Numbered from the stretch's first letter, positions 13,332-21,306 are shown. The stretch: 22,497 nucleotides of DNA from Candidatus Pacearchaeota archaeon (GCA_002690445.1 NZER01000224.1:1-22497), one strand, 5' to 3'. Numbers and translations are program-made. The notes: generated from the sequence alone by a model not told the origin.

Positions 13332-14324
13332 TTAGGCCAGATCGTACAGCACGCCCTGACGGCGTCTGTTGTTGGTGACCAACTGTGCGCCGAATACGAC
13401 GAACGCAACACGGGCCAACTGGTTGGACGGCTCACGGAACGGGGTCTTGGCGAAGTTCTTGCCACCCTGCACCTTGAGCTTGAGATACTTCGTATTCAGG
13501 AAGTACATGTTGTCCGTGGTGCAGTCACGGTCAGCGATAACCGGTGCGCCGCGGAACGTCACGTCGCCCTCGGCTCCGAGGCCAAAGTTTGGACCTGCTC
13601 GCTTGCCGCTCTCGACAAAGCGGGTCATACCCGTGCCCTCGAAAATAGCCTCGTAGTTCCCGTAATGGGTGAACGAAGCCAGAATAAGGTCGGGCTTATC
13701 ATTGCCCTCGGAACACTCGTTCCACATCGCGCCCATCCGCAGGGTGCCTTCATATTGGTCACCCGATTTGGTCAGGAAAGAGGTGTAACTCGCGTTGAAA
13801 TCTTCGCGCTTATTGTCCCACCATGTATTGGTGGACTGCGAGATGCCGCCGAGCGTGGTTCCCGTGGACTCAGCACAGATGTCCTGCAGGCCCAACATGG
13901 ACTTGCCAGACTGCGAGCCGAAGATTGCAGAGTTGACCGTGTCGAAGGACTTGGTCATCGCCTGCTTGCTCTTGGCGGTAATTAGCTTCGTCGAACCGGC
14001 CTTGCGGGATTCGGCGTCCTCTGTGTCGGAGATGACAACAGAAGTGGCGTTGTAGCGGAACTGATAGAAAGCCGCCGTGATCCCATCGACCGCGTTGGTC
14101 GAAAGCACGTCGAATCCATCGAACCACTCAGAAGAACCAAGACCATACATCAAGTCTTCCTGGATCTCCTTACCGCCTGTCTCGACTTCCATGACTCCGG
14201 CTTTGCGGAATCTCCCAAGAGTCGGGTAGGAATCACTGATATTGTCGGTGAGGCGCTTGCGATGCGCCCTCATCGTCAGTGTCCACGCCGCATCCCAGGT
14301 TTCACTGGTAGTTGCAGCAACCAT
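13332..14324 (-). CDS. Major capsid protein, 330 aa
   Basis: This is the shell protein of the head. It follows the scaffold gene and precedes a decoration gene, the usual order. The sequence agrees with capsid proteins of podovirus-like environmental phages: N-terminal WTLTMRAHRKRLTDNISDSY, then GLGSSEWFDGFDVLSTNAVD, RYNATSVVISDTEDAESR, LILASFTHYGNYEAIFEGTG, GAPVIADRDCTTDNMYFLNT and the C-terminal LVTNNRRRQGVLYDL. These belong to HK97-fold capsids without an obvious cleaved N-terminal scaffolding domain; a separate scaffold gene is present. No protease gene was seen, so maturation is probably non-proteolytic, as in P22/T7; this is inference. Two stop codons occur in tandem (TAATAA). The ribosome site AAGG lies rather far from ATG. 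Confidence 0.88.
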   Translation of the reverse strand: MVAATTSETWDAAWTLTMRAHRKRLTDNISDSYPTLGRFRKAGVMEVETGGKEIQEDLMYGLGSSEWFDGFDVLSTNAVDGITAAFYQFRYNATSVVISDTEDAESRKAGSTKLITAKSKQAMTKSFDTVNSAIFGSQSGKSMLGLQDICAESTGTTLGGISQSTNTWWDNKREDFNASYTSFLTKSGDQYEGTLRMGAMWNECSEGNDKPDLILASFTHYGNYEAIFEGTGMTRFVESGKRAGPNFGLGAEGDVTFRGAPVIADRDCTTDNMYFLNTKYLKLKVQGGKNFAKTPFREPSNQLARVAFVVFGAQLVTNNRRRQGVLYDLA

Positions 14325-14350
14325 GGCTTAGTATGCCTTTGTTGTCTACT

Positions 14351-15235
14351 TCATGGAGTTAATCCAAGTTTTCTCAACTCGGAAGCAAGTTGTTCTTCAG
14401 ATAAAGATCCCTGCTCCGAATCAGCAGACACTGGCGACGGCGGGGTCAACGACCCTGTGGCGGTGCGGCGAACGTTGTCCTCTTGCTCTTTCAGCTGTGC
14501 GCTTTGCTGTGCGGAGATCCCGTGGATCAACTCGTACGCCTCAGTCGGCGTATAGTTGAGGCCCGTAACCCTGTTCTGCACACCAGTTAACGCATTCACC
14601 TGGTCAGCACTCTGGTCAATGTCGGGATACTTCTGCCGAGCTTGACTGGCTGCTGTATTGGCGGTCTGGGTTGCTCCGTTGGCCATGTGGAGAGCAATAC
14701 GCCGAACAAACTCAGTGAGTTGCGCGACCTTCTCCGTCTGTGCCTCCAGTTCCTTGCCAACCGTCATTTTCGAGACTTCACTGATCACGTCCAACGAACG
14801 CTGTTCGTCTTGGTCCAGTGTCGATCTCAAAGAACTTAAGGGGTCAGGCTCCTCTTGTGGAGGAGTCTCCAACCGATTCACACGCTCCTCAAGGCGCTGT
14901 TGCTGGTGCGCCTCTAACTCACGGCGGTGACCTGCCAAAGCCTGCATCCCTTGGGTAAACCTACCCTTGAGTTGCTTGGCCAGTGGCTGTAATTGTGCAG
15001 GAAGGGAGTCCACGTCCACGTCCCCGATATTATTGGGGATCTCGGCGGGTCGCTCCGGGGCGTCCTTATCGGTCGTTCTCGCTTCCGTGGCACCGGCAGG
15101 CAAAGACTCATCATCGACGGGCGCTGCTTCGACTGCTGGGGCGTCTAAATCGGCACCCAAGTCGATCAGTCCGTCGTTCGTAGTCTCTTCTGCCGCAACC
15201 TCTTGGCTCGAGTCCGTTTGGACAAGTTCAGTCAT
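14351..15235 (-). CDS. Scaffolding protein, 294 aa
   Basis: It guides capsid assembly and is expected to leave before DNA packaging. Evidence is position (between portal/zinc ribbon and capsid) and composition: an acidic, low-complexity N-terminus (about 1-85, rich in Asp/Glu/Ala), a Gln/Glu/Arg-rich coiled coil at about 105-190 (MQALAGHRRELEAHQQQRLE, EEPDPLSSLRSTLDQDEQRS), and a short C-terminal helix (LSEEQLASELRKLGL) of the kind that contacts the capsid protein in P22/phi29 scaffolds. There is no membrane segment or catalytic motif. The scaffold stop is 27 nt before the capsid start. No internal protease is fused to it. Confidence 0.8.
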   Translation of the reverse strand: MTELVQTDSSQEVAAEETTNDGLIDLGADLDAPAVEAAPVDDESLPAGATEARTTDKDAPERPAEIPNNIGDVDVDSLPAQLQPLAKQLKGRFTQGMQALAGHRRELEAHQQQRLEERVNRLETPPQEEPDPLSSLRSTLDQDEQRSLDVISEVSKMTVGKELEAQTEKVAQLTEFVRRIALHMANGATQTANTAASQARQKYPDIDQSADQVNALTGVQNRVTGLNYTPTEAYELIHGISAQQSAQLKEQEDNVRRTATGSLTPPSPVSADSEQGSLSEEQLASELRKLGLTP

Positions 15236-15262
15236 CTGATACTCCTATTCGAGGTGTGCTGG

Positions 15263-15649
15263 TCAATCTGACCAACCACTATCCGCATGGGGTTTTCGGG
15301 GACCGGGGTCATCTTTAATATGACCCCGGCTCCCGCCGACAGGGTCAGCACCTTCCATGACCCCTAACTCCTTCATCACGCGCTGTTTGTGGGCGTAATC
15401 CTTTACGACCACTCCAAGTCCCGGCTCATACTTCCCATACATACTGCTATGGTCAGAATGAATGTGGTTCTGCCGTCGCCCGATCAACACATGATCAGAA
15501 GTTTCACCGCAATGCGGACAAGCTCTCGTCGGAGTTACAGACTCCTTCTTCTCGAAGAATACATCGATTTCGTCTTTTCCGCAAGATTCGCAGTGATAAT
15601 CCTCAAGGCGGGGATGTGACCCGCCTCTCATGTTGATTTTGTATGCCAT
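15263..15649 (-). CDS. FmdB-like zinc-ribbon protein, 128 aa
   Basis: Two CxxC pairs (C20-C23 in HCESCGK and C44-C47 in CPHCGE), separated by 20 residues, form a zinc ribbon like that of the FmdB/putative regulatory protein family. The rest (RRQNHIHSDHSSMYGKYEP, GLGVVVKDYAHKQRVMKELG) is a pattern I know from phage genes sitting between portal and capsid. Function is unproven: a nucleic-acid-binding, packaging-associated or virion role is possible. The C-terminus is Gly/Pro/His/Asp-rich and disordered. Its 3' coding part contains a 10-bp hairpin (15303-15329). The ribosome site is weak (AAAGGA, about 11 nt before ATG). Confidence 0.75.
   Translation of the reverse strand: MAYKINMRGGSHPRLEDYHCESCGKDEIDVFFEKKESVTPTRACPHCGETSDHVLIGRRQNHIHSDHSSMYGKYEPGLGVVVKDYAHKQRVMKELGVMEGADPVGGSRGHIKDDPGPRKPHADSGWSD
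15303..15329 (-). other. Strong RNA hairpin in the 3' end of the zinc-ribbon gene (10-bp stem)
   Basis: CCGGGGTCAT and ATGACCCCGG flank a 7-base A/T-rich loop. A second GGGTCA/TGACCC pair lies beside it (15342-15347 and 15358-15363). It is in coding sequence 40-66 nt before the zinc-ribbon stop, upstream of scaffold and capsid genes. Size and loop resemble the hairpin at 12440-12470. Confidence 0.65.
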
Positions 15650-15697
15650 CCAGAAAAGTTCCTTTCAGGTTACGGGCGTTGTCCAGATGCGAGCATT

Positions 15698-17761
15698 TCA
15701 ATTCTGATTCCTGTCAATAGCGGCAACTGCTTGCGATGTCTCCTGGGCCGAACTTCTGACAGCAGAGTCTACCTTGCTCAACTGCTTCCGAACCGTATCC
15801 AGGCCACCCGCGTCTGACAGGTTGCCTACTCGAGCGGGAGCCGAACCACTGCCTGCCATCTGCTGCAGGGCCTGCTGGTGCTGCTGCATGTGCTGATCGA
15901 GGGCCGGAGCAATTTGCTGTGCCAGTAGAGGATTCTGCTGAACCAACTGCTGCCACTGCGGTGTCTGTGGCACCTGTCGATGAACCTCCATGTGCGCCCT
16001 GTGGTTCTCCTGTGGGTGAACCTGAACGTTCTGTCCCGACAGAAAGAGCATGTTCTCGTATTCCGCAGTGCGCTTGGCGTCGAGGTTTGCGGCACCGCCG
16101 ATCAACTTGTCCGTGTTGGGAACACGGAAAGCTCTGAGTAGATGTTTGATCGACTCGATGCGAGGGATCTCAGGCAGCTGTATCATGTGCCCGAACAGCG
16201 CAAGAGCGTCCTCCCTTTCAAGCTCCTCGAACATCGGCTTCATCGAGCCTGCCTCTACGTGGACCCGGAATCTTGCCTGGAGCATATCAGACCGAACCAC
16301 TTGGAACACAGGGTCATCTTCACCTTGTGCTGTATTGACGAGGAAGGACTTTGGCTCGTACCGCTTGTCCCCCATGATACGAACCATGTTGTAGGAGATG
16401 TCCTCGAAGACCTGTGCAACCTGGTTCTGCATCCAGTCTCGGTTTAGCTGTCCAAAGGATGCAGTGAGAGCCGCTTGCGTGGCCGTAACCCTGCTTCCTC
16501 CTCCCATAGCCATCTGGCTGACGGCGAGGATTTGTTCCTCGTAGGCGCGAAGGTCGGACTCGAGGCCCAACTGATCTGCAGGCGGAGTGGCTTGAGACAT
16601 TTCTGCGAATGCGTTGTTCACGTCATTCACCCAAACGATCTTGCCGTCCTTGCCCTGCTCGATGTCGTCGCCCACAGTGGGGTTCTCTGTCTGCTCTGCC
16701 TTCTGGCCGAGAATGACACGGGCGTTTCTCTTGGTTCCTGCGGATCGACGGGAGAGTGACTCCACGATCCCTTTCTGTGTGTCCTCGGCGTAGGCCATCA
16801 TCGGCACACCGTAAGGGCCTTCGTGAGTCATGTCGAGCGTCAGTTTGATATAGGGCGTCCCACCCGATACCAGATACCCGCCGGTGGGTTGGAACTGACC
16901 GGTCACTCTTTCCTCTCCATCAATGGGGTCGATGGCGATTTGTGACTCACCAGCAAGGAAGGGATGCGGGATCTCTTCGATGGGTTGCTCAACGCCCTGG
17001 GCGAAGGTGATCCTCTTTTTGTGCAGGCGGTCGTGGACCTCGCGCAACTGGACGTAGCCACCTTCCTGTTTGGCCCTCTCGATCATCTGCTGCTGCTCGT
17101 CGCCATCATCTCCATTGGAGTCTTCCCAGTCGGAAAGCATCCCGTCGAGATCTTCCGTCGTCAGCGGTTTGATCTCGTTCTTGTGCTTAAACCGCTTGTC
17201 CTTCTGCACGAACTCGTTCGGCACCAGCATTTTCTCGTAATCGAAGCGCGCTTGGCCGGGGTCGTGGGGCGGAGTCATTACATCAGTGTAGAAGTTGAAT
17301 GGACTCACTCGGGCGACATAGAACATGCCGTTCTGCATCACGTCATTCGCTACGTAGGGGGCGACAATATCATTGTCCCCGATAGGATTAACGCCGCACT
17401 TGAGGATGCCCTTGTAGCAATAGAGGGAGTCGAAGGTCATCTGCTGGACGTGGCGCTTGGCGTGAATCAATCCCAAGCCATCGTTCACAACGCGCTCAAG
17501 AATCTCTGTCTGGAACTGACTATTGTTGTCTTCGACGCGCATGAAAACGCGGGGGTTCTGGAACACCACTGAGGCGATGATCTGGCGCGTAAGCGGATAG
17601 AACCGTGAGATTTTTTTCTGGTCGCCATCAGCGATGCCGAGATCATCAAAGTCCAGTTCATACAGTTTGATGAGTCTGCGCCACATTGCGTGGTGCTTGA
17701 CCATATACTTCTCGGTCGTTTCAAAGGTCTTGGTCCAAAACTGCAGTTGCTTGGGCGTCAT
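15698..17761 (-). CDS. Portal protein (P22-type), 687 aa
   Basis: It forms the dodecameric ring at one capsid corner through which DNA enters and leaves. The length and order are those of P22-like portals: N-terminal WTKTFETTEKYMVKHHAMWR and SRFYPLTRQIIASVVFQNP, a middle with VARVSPFNFYTDVMTPPHD and THEGPYGVPMMAYAEDTQKG, a helical clip/stem region around ESLSRRSAGTKRNARVILGQ and QMAMGGGSRVTATQAALTAS, and a Gln/His-rich helical C-terminus (about 600-687) that may form a barrel inside the head. It overlaps the large terminase by 4 bp (ATGA), as expected for the packaging pair. Start MTPKQLQF has no clear independent ribosome site, consistent with coupling. Confidence 0.87.
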   Translation of the reverse strand: MTPKQLQFWTKTFETTEKYMVKHHAMWRRLIKLYELDFDDLGIADGDQKKISRFYPLTRQIIASVVFQNPRVFMRVEDNNSQFQTEILERVVNDGLGLIHAKRHVQQMTFDSLYCYKGILKCGVNPIGDNDIVAPYVANDVMQNGMFYVARVSPFNFYTDVMTPPHDPGQARFDYEKMLVPNEFVQKDKRFKHKNEIKPLTTEDLDGMLSDWEDSNGDDGDEQQQMIERAKQEGGYVQLREVHDRLHKKRITFAQGVEQPIEEIPHPFLAGESQIAIDPIDGEERVTGQFQPTGGYLVSGGTPYIKLTLDMTHEGPYGVPMMAYAEDTQKGIVESLSRRSAGTKRNARVILGQKAEQTENPTVGDDIEQGKDGKIVWVNDVNNAFAEMSQATPPADQLGLESDLRAYEEQILAVSQMAMGGGSRVTATQAALTASFGQLNRDWMQNQVAQVFEDISYNMVRIMGDKRYEPKSFLVNTAQGEDDPVFQVVRSDMLQARFRVHVEAGSMKPMFEELEREDALALFGHMIQLPEIPRIESIKHLLRAFRVPNTDKLIGGAANLDAKRTAEYENMLFLSGQNVQVHPQENHRAHMEVHRQVPQTPQWQQLVQQNPLLAQQIAPALDQHMQQHQQALQQMAGSGSAPARVGNLSDAGGLDTVRKQLSKVDSAVRSSAQETSQAVAAIDRNQN

Positions 17762-19134
17762 GCGGTTTTCCTTGCTGGCAGACTATCCAACACGTTGCCT
17801 CCGTAGAACGGGTTCCGCACGGCGTCATGTTTGGGCAGTGATGGTCGATAGATGTGCATCATCGCGTATCGGAGTTCATCGGCTGCATGGTCGTCCGAAT
17901 GCGTGTCCACATCTTCTGGGTTCGATGTCGATCTTGGTAGAGCGGGTAGTGTTCGGGTAAGGTTGTCGTTCCATCCTCCAAACACATAAAACTTCTTCTT
18001 GGTCAGCGCATCGTTGATGACTCTCCATCCTGTGATGCGGTCGTTGTTCCCCTTGGTGAGATGCAATCCCTGCTCGGAGAAAATATCGTAGGGCGAGTGC
18101 GTCACCGCTTCCGTGAGCCTCCGCTTGGCCCACATCGATGGATCTGCATAAATCTGAGAAGGCGGTCGCCCACCCGTAAAAGGATTCGACTGGATCATCT
18201 TGTCGATCTCGTACGCATGGGTCGATGCAGCAGCGCCTGCTTGATAGTACTCACCGATACGATAGATGTTGCCGTCAAAGTCTATAGTGTAGAGTCCAAA
18301 AGAGGTAGGCGAAGCTTCGCCGTAGTCAAGCCCCCCGAACAGGGGCCATGAGTCGGGGACGGGAAACGAGGGGATGACGCACTCGTTGCTCCATGACGTG
18401 AAATACTGTCCGACAAAGGAATCCCAATCTCCTTCGAGCCACGCTTTAACCAGATGCTCATCTCCGACGCCTTTGAGTCGGTCGATGTATCCGGGGTCGG
18501 CAGCGAGCAGGATTCGGTTGTCTGTGACAAGGGATTTGATAAACATCCGAGGGTTAATGGACTGATCGTCCTGGATGACGACTTCGCCCTCGGGGGCAGG
18601 ATCGATGAAGTATTCCTTGACAGCCTGGTGCCCCACTCCACCGGGGTTTCCTGTAGACCGAATCCGCATGTTCGCCACACCCGCGGTGGAGCGGAGGCAG
18701 GCTTTAAGTTTCTTGTAGGCTTCGAGGGAAGGCCAGTTGGGCAACTCGTCGAACGAGATCCAGGTATACTGGTGCCCCATGTAATGGTCTGCATCCCCGA
18801 CGTTCTCCATGTGTCGCAGGCGAAGCACCACATCACCGGTTGCATGTGGTATGCGAAATTCGTGGACGCCTACTTTGTATTCAGTTCCGGGGAAGGCTTT
18901 GTAGAGTACCCGCTTGCCTTCTTCGACAACTTCATCGAGTTCGGGATAGGTTCGACGGAAGACGATCCCTCTCCATGCGGAGCCGTTTTCTTGCACATCG
19001 GCTGCAAAGTCTCCCATAAGGAAAGAGGTCTTGCCTCCTCCTCTGGCTCCACCGAAAAACAACTCTTCGATGAACGCCGCCCGGATCGCCTTTTCCTGGG
19101 GTCCGAGTTGGGGTTTCCAGACTTCGTCAGGCAA
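17758..19134 (-). CDS. terL: Terminase large subunit (packaging ATPase and nuclease), 458 aa
   Basis: The motor pumps DNA into the head and cuts concatemers. All key motifs are seen: Walker A GGARGGGKT (residues 28-36); Walker B TWISFDE (124-130, with the catalytic Glu); a coupling-type motif STGNPGG (about 160-166); and the RNase H-like nuclease with D270 (GGLDYG), D331 (YADPS) and D415 in the DDHAADELRYAM stretch. Length is normal for the family. The start codon is TTG (19134-19132): the first upstream in-frame stop is only three codons away, so no ATG extension is possible. GAG lies 6 nt before it. It overlaps the portal by 4 bp. A small ORF ends inside its start region and may couple its translation. 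Confidence 0.95.
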   Translation of the reverse strand: MPDEVWKPQLGPQEKAIRAAFIEELFFGGARGGGKTSFLMGDFAADVQENGSAWRGIVFRRTYPELDEVVEEGKRVLYKAFPGTEYKVGVHEFRIPHATGDVVLRLRHMENVGDADHYMGHQYTWISFDELPNWPSLEAYKKLKACLRSTAGVANMRIRSTGNPGGVGHQAVKEYFIDPAPEGEVVIQDDQSINPRMFIKSLVTDNRILLAADPGYIDRLKGVGDEHLVKAWLEGDWDSFVGQYFTSWSNECVIPSFPVPDSWPLFGGLDYGEASPTSFGLYTIDFDGNIYRIGEYYQAGAAASTHAYEIDKMIQSNPFTGGRPPSQIYADPSMWAKRRLTEAVTHSPYDIFSEQGLHLTKGNNDRITGWRVINDALTKKKFYVFGGWNDNLTRTLPALPRSTSNPEDVDTHSDDHAADELRYAMMHIYRPSLPKHDAVRNPFYGGNVLDSLPARKTA

Positions 19135-19234
19135 GATTACTCAAAATTTCTTCTATGCGTCGGTAGACTGCTTTTTTCTCTGCCATCTTAATCTGTTCTT
19201 TTGTTGCCGATGGGGGTTCAAGCTTGGACCTCAC
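19127..19234 (-). CDS. Possible very small ORF overlapping the terL start, 35 aa (or 19 aa)
   Basis: An open frame begins with GTG at 19234 (RSKLEPPSATKEQIK) or ATG at 19186 (MAEKKAVYRRIEEILSNLA) and stops 5 nt past the terL TTG start. The peptide is charged and helical and uses plausible codons, and it fills the otherwise empty gap between the ParB-like gene and terL. No strong ribosome site precedes either start. It may act only to carry ribosomes to the TTG start. The rest of the gap (19235-19289) shows nothing. Confidence 0.3.
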   Translation of the reverse strand: MRSKLEPPSATKEQIKMAEKKAVYRRIEEILSNLA

Positions 19235-19289
19235 ATCGGCGGCTATTTATCCAGGTTTATCGCTTGTGTTGGTCGATCTTGAAAGGACG

Positions 19290-20009
19290 CTACTGAAATT
19301 CTCGGACAAGAAGTGCTGGGATGTTTCCAACCTCTTCCCCTTGGTTTCGCAGCAACCTCAGAGCCTCAAGCCGGTGCGCTCCCTCAAGGACAGTGGGGAA
19401 ACCCTGGGCGTCATCTACGACGATCAGCGGGTCAATTCTTTTGGACTGTTTTATGGCCTCTGCCAACTGCTCGGATCTACGGAGGCTATTTGCTGCGACA
19501 AAACCCCTCTGGTCAAGATCTGTTAGGTGAGTCAAGGGAATCTCCCTGACTCCAGGCTGGACTGCATAGTCATCGAGCGACGAAGAGATTGACGATGTGT
19601 TGGGTATTTCTCCCCCCACGCTAAACCCAGATACCTCATCCCCAGCCTTTGGAAACTCTCCAAAGTTACCGCGCCGCAAAGGATTGGAAAATCTTCTCAA
19701 GGCATCTTTACCCGCAGCCAACTTGGAAGCCAACTTCAACAATCCACGCAAATCACCAGGACTCAGCGGCACTTCAGAAAAGGTCGGCTCTGGCGGCAGA
19801 TCACCGCCGAGGGCCACATCCATACGAGTTCGTTGCGGATAGTCTGTGGAGGGCAACCGATGGGCGCGGCCCGTAGAAGACTTGGTGAAGGTATCATCCA
19901 CCGGCGGTAACTGGTTCTGTCCTTTGCGGCCCGAAGTTGCAGCGATGGCGACGTAAGGCGCAATTCGCGCCAGGTTAGTCAACAAGGCTGTTTGGTTCTT
20001 CTGTGCCAT
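19290..20009 (-). CDS. ParB/sulfiredoxin-fold domain protein, 239 aa
   Basis: The C-terminal ~90 residues carry the ParB N-terminal-domain pattern: REIPLTHLTDLD, then NSLRRSEQLAEAIKQSKRID, PLIVVDDAQGFPTVLEGAHR and LEALRLL. The EGAHRLEAL segment (E209, H212, R213) corresponds to the GxxR nucleotide-binding box of ParB-like proteins. The first ~150 residues are unrelated: a hydrophobic N-terminal helix (TALLTNLARIAPYVAIAATS) followed by a Pro/Ser/Gly-rich linker and a basic patch. No helix-turn-helix domain follows, so it is not a full plasmid ParB. Start 20009 is chosen for AGGAGG 6 nt upstream, not the ATG seven codons earlier. It overlaps the 82-aa gene by 35 bp. DNA binding, nuclease or packaging roles are all possible. 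Confidence 0.7.
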   Translation of the reverse strand: MAQKNQTALLTNLARIAPYVAIAATSGRKGQNQLPPVDDTFTKSSTGRAHRLPSTDYPQRTRMDVALGGDLPPEPTFSEVPLSPGDLRGLLKLASKLAAGKDALRRFSNPLRRGNFGEFPKAGDEVSGFSVGGEIPNTSSISSSLDDYAVQPGVREIPLTHLTDLDQRGFVAANSLRRSEQLAEAIKQSKRIDPLIVVDDAQGFPTVLEGAHRLEALRLLRNQGEEVGNIPALLVREFQ

Positions 20010-20223
20010 CCTGTTCCTCCTCTGGTACAAACCAGGCTCGTATCTTTGGATTTATTTGGGAAAAATCGTCATCGGTAAAGGCGAACCCCATACCAAGAGA
20101 TTTTACAAACCCCTGCAAAAAGATACCAAGTTGTTCCGCCGTGCAGTTTTTGGGGATTTGGAGTTCATACTGGCGCATCTTGGGAATGCCGAGAATCGGG
20201 ATGCTTGGACCGTCTTGATTCAT
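19975..20223 (-). CDS. Unknown small protein between terS and the ParB-like gene, 82 aa
   Basis: Family not recognised. Visible segments are PILGIPKMRQYELQIPKNCT, AEQLGIFLQGFVKSLGMGFA and an acidic C-terminus (VPEEEQDGTEEPNSLVD). A mix of beta-strand and one hydrophobic helix suggests a small globular protein. It is supported by a 4-bp ATGA overlap with terS and by a coherent hydrophobic pattern. Its end overlaps the ParB-like gene by 35 bp, which carries the strong ribosome site for that gene. Position suggests a packaging or DNA-binding accessory, which is inference only. Confidence 0.65.
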   Translation of the reverse strand: MNQDGPSIPILGIPKMRQYELQIPKNCTAEQLGIFLQGFVKSLGMGFAFTDDDFSQINPKIRAWFVPEEEQDGTEEPNSLVD

Positions 20224-20795
20224 GGGGTTCCCACTGGAAATTGGTTATTTACTCGAGAAATGGCACCCTTCGTGGTCGAAAAACGGGCAGGAAGTTCCGA
20301 AATCACCTTTTCGGGGGGTTCGACAGGCGGTTCCTCGACAACTTCTGCATCTACGATGCGATCTTTGTCCATGATGGCATTCTGCTTGTTCCATTCCTCG
20401 TAAGTTGAAGCTCGAGGCGGTAGATTCACGCCCACTGCACCCTGGTGTGTAACTTCTACCTCGATTTTATCATCTCCAACCTCGGCACGGACGGCAGAAA
20501 GGATCTTGATCTTCATGGCAGTCTGGGAATCCGTCAGATTCTCGTAGATAGCCTCCAGCTTCTTGACCCGCTCCTTGCGGTCTGCCAGCTGTACGTCATC
20601 GAAGTTTGCCCGATATAATTTGACCTGACGGTCGTATTCCTGTCTGAACAGAGAAGACTTACGCCATTTCGTAATGGTTACCGGCAAAACCCCCACGTTG
20701 GCGGCAACCGCAGCGTTGAGATCTCCCTTGGTCCAGCGATCCATCACCAAATAGTGAATCGCCTGCTTTTGCTGCTCTGACAGAGACTTAGCCAA
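20220..20795 (-). CDS. terS: Terminase small subunit, 191 aa
   Basis: It recognises the packaging start site and hands DNA to the large subunit. The N-terminal helix-turn-helix is clear (residues about 24-55: DLNAAVAANVGVLPVTITKW, RKSSLFRQEYDRQ), in the style of the phBC6A51-type terminase HTH. A Lys/Arg/Asp/Glu-rich coiled coil follows (DVQLADRKERVKKLEAIYEN), for ring formation, and then a Pro/Glu-rich C-terminal tail for contact with the large subunit. It is the first recognisable packaging gene of the leftward operon and overlaps both neighbours (8 bp with the 90-aa gene, 4 bp with the 82-aa gene). An intervening ParB-like gene separates it from terL, which is unusual. Confidence 0.82.
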   Translation of the reverse strand: MAKSLSEQQKQAIHYLVMDRWTKGDLNAAVAANVGVLPVTITKWRKSSLFRQEYDRQVKLYRANFDDVQLADRKERVKKLEAIYENLTDSQTAMKIKILSAVRAEVGDDKIEVEVTHQGAVGVNLPPRASTYEEWNKQNAIMDKDRIVDAEVVEEPPVEPPEKVISELPARFSTTKGAISRVNNQFPVGTP

Positions 20796-21060
20796 GATTC
20801 CTCGCTATATGCTGCAGAGTCGCAATGATGTTTTGCATATCAGATTCAAGATTGGAAAGCCGCTGCGACATCATCTTCTCATGGAGCGCCTGACGATCCT
20901 GAAGCAAATTAAGAGAAGCACGGAGGCTGTGGATGTCATCCAAAGTGCCACAAGAAATATCCACCAGCGTAGACTCCATGCCCGAATCAAAAATCATCGC
21001 GCGCACAACATCATCATAAGGCGCGTCATCCTCCAAAGCCAGCACCTGACTACGCTCCAT
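20788..21060 (-). CDS. Unknown coiled-coil protein upstream of terS, 90 aa
   Basis: Family not recognised. Start at 21060 (MERSQVLALEDDAPYDDVVR) is preferred over an ATG at 21099 because GGATGG lies about 6-10 nt upstream and the overlap with the previous gene is only 11 bp. The N-terminal half is acidic with a short hydrophobic patch (MIFDSGMESTLVDISCG). The C-terminal half is a likely coiled coil (LRASLNLLQDRQALHEKMMS, QRLSNLESDMQNIIATLQHI), so oligomers are expected. It overlaps terS by 8 bp, so it is probably coupled to it. Confidence 0.6.
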   Translation of the reverse strand: MERSQVLALEDDAPYDDVVRAMIFDSGMESTLVDISCGTLDDIHSLRASLNLLQDRQALHEKMMSQRLSNLESDMQNIIATLQHIARNLG

Positions 21061-21283
21061 AGCGATCCATCCAAGCCTCAACCCGTGAATGGTGAACATT
21101 GAGCCATGTGGAATCCATTCCGCAAGTAATCCGCGTTCCAGAAAATTTGCCAGGCTTCATCAAAAACATATGCCCCGTCTTGCGCGACAATGCCTTCATC
21201 CGCAGAAACTCACGCAAACAACTGTCCACCGTCAGTGCATGACACTGACCCACCGCTGACGGACACTCCTTCACTGCAAACAT
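21050..21283 (-). CDS. Unknown small protein, 77 aa
   Basis: Family not recognised. It has four Cys residues (C8, C14, C22 and C54 by my count), a basic middle (REFLRMKALSRKTGHMFLMK) and an aromatic C-terminus (WLNVHHSRVEAWMDRYGA). The cysteine spacing is not a standard zinc finger. It is supported by tight packing: 23 bp after the RHH gene, overlapping the 90-aa gene by 11 bp, with GATGAGAG about 7 nt before ATG. Position between the regulator and terS could mean a control or packaging role, but the sequence does not show it. Confidence 0.55.
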   Translation of the reverse strand: MFAVKECPSAVGQCHALTVDSCLREFLRMKALSRKTGHMFLMKPGKFSGTRITCGMDSTWLNVHHSRVEAWMDRYGA

Positions 21284-21306
21284 ACAAAACTCTCATCCAA
21301 AAAACA

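Noticed and set aside
13274..13465. Minus-strand frame of 63 codons at the end of the capsid gene
   Set aside because: It overlaps the capsid coding region in another frame, is Ser/Arg/Pro-rich and has no ribosome site.
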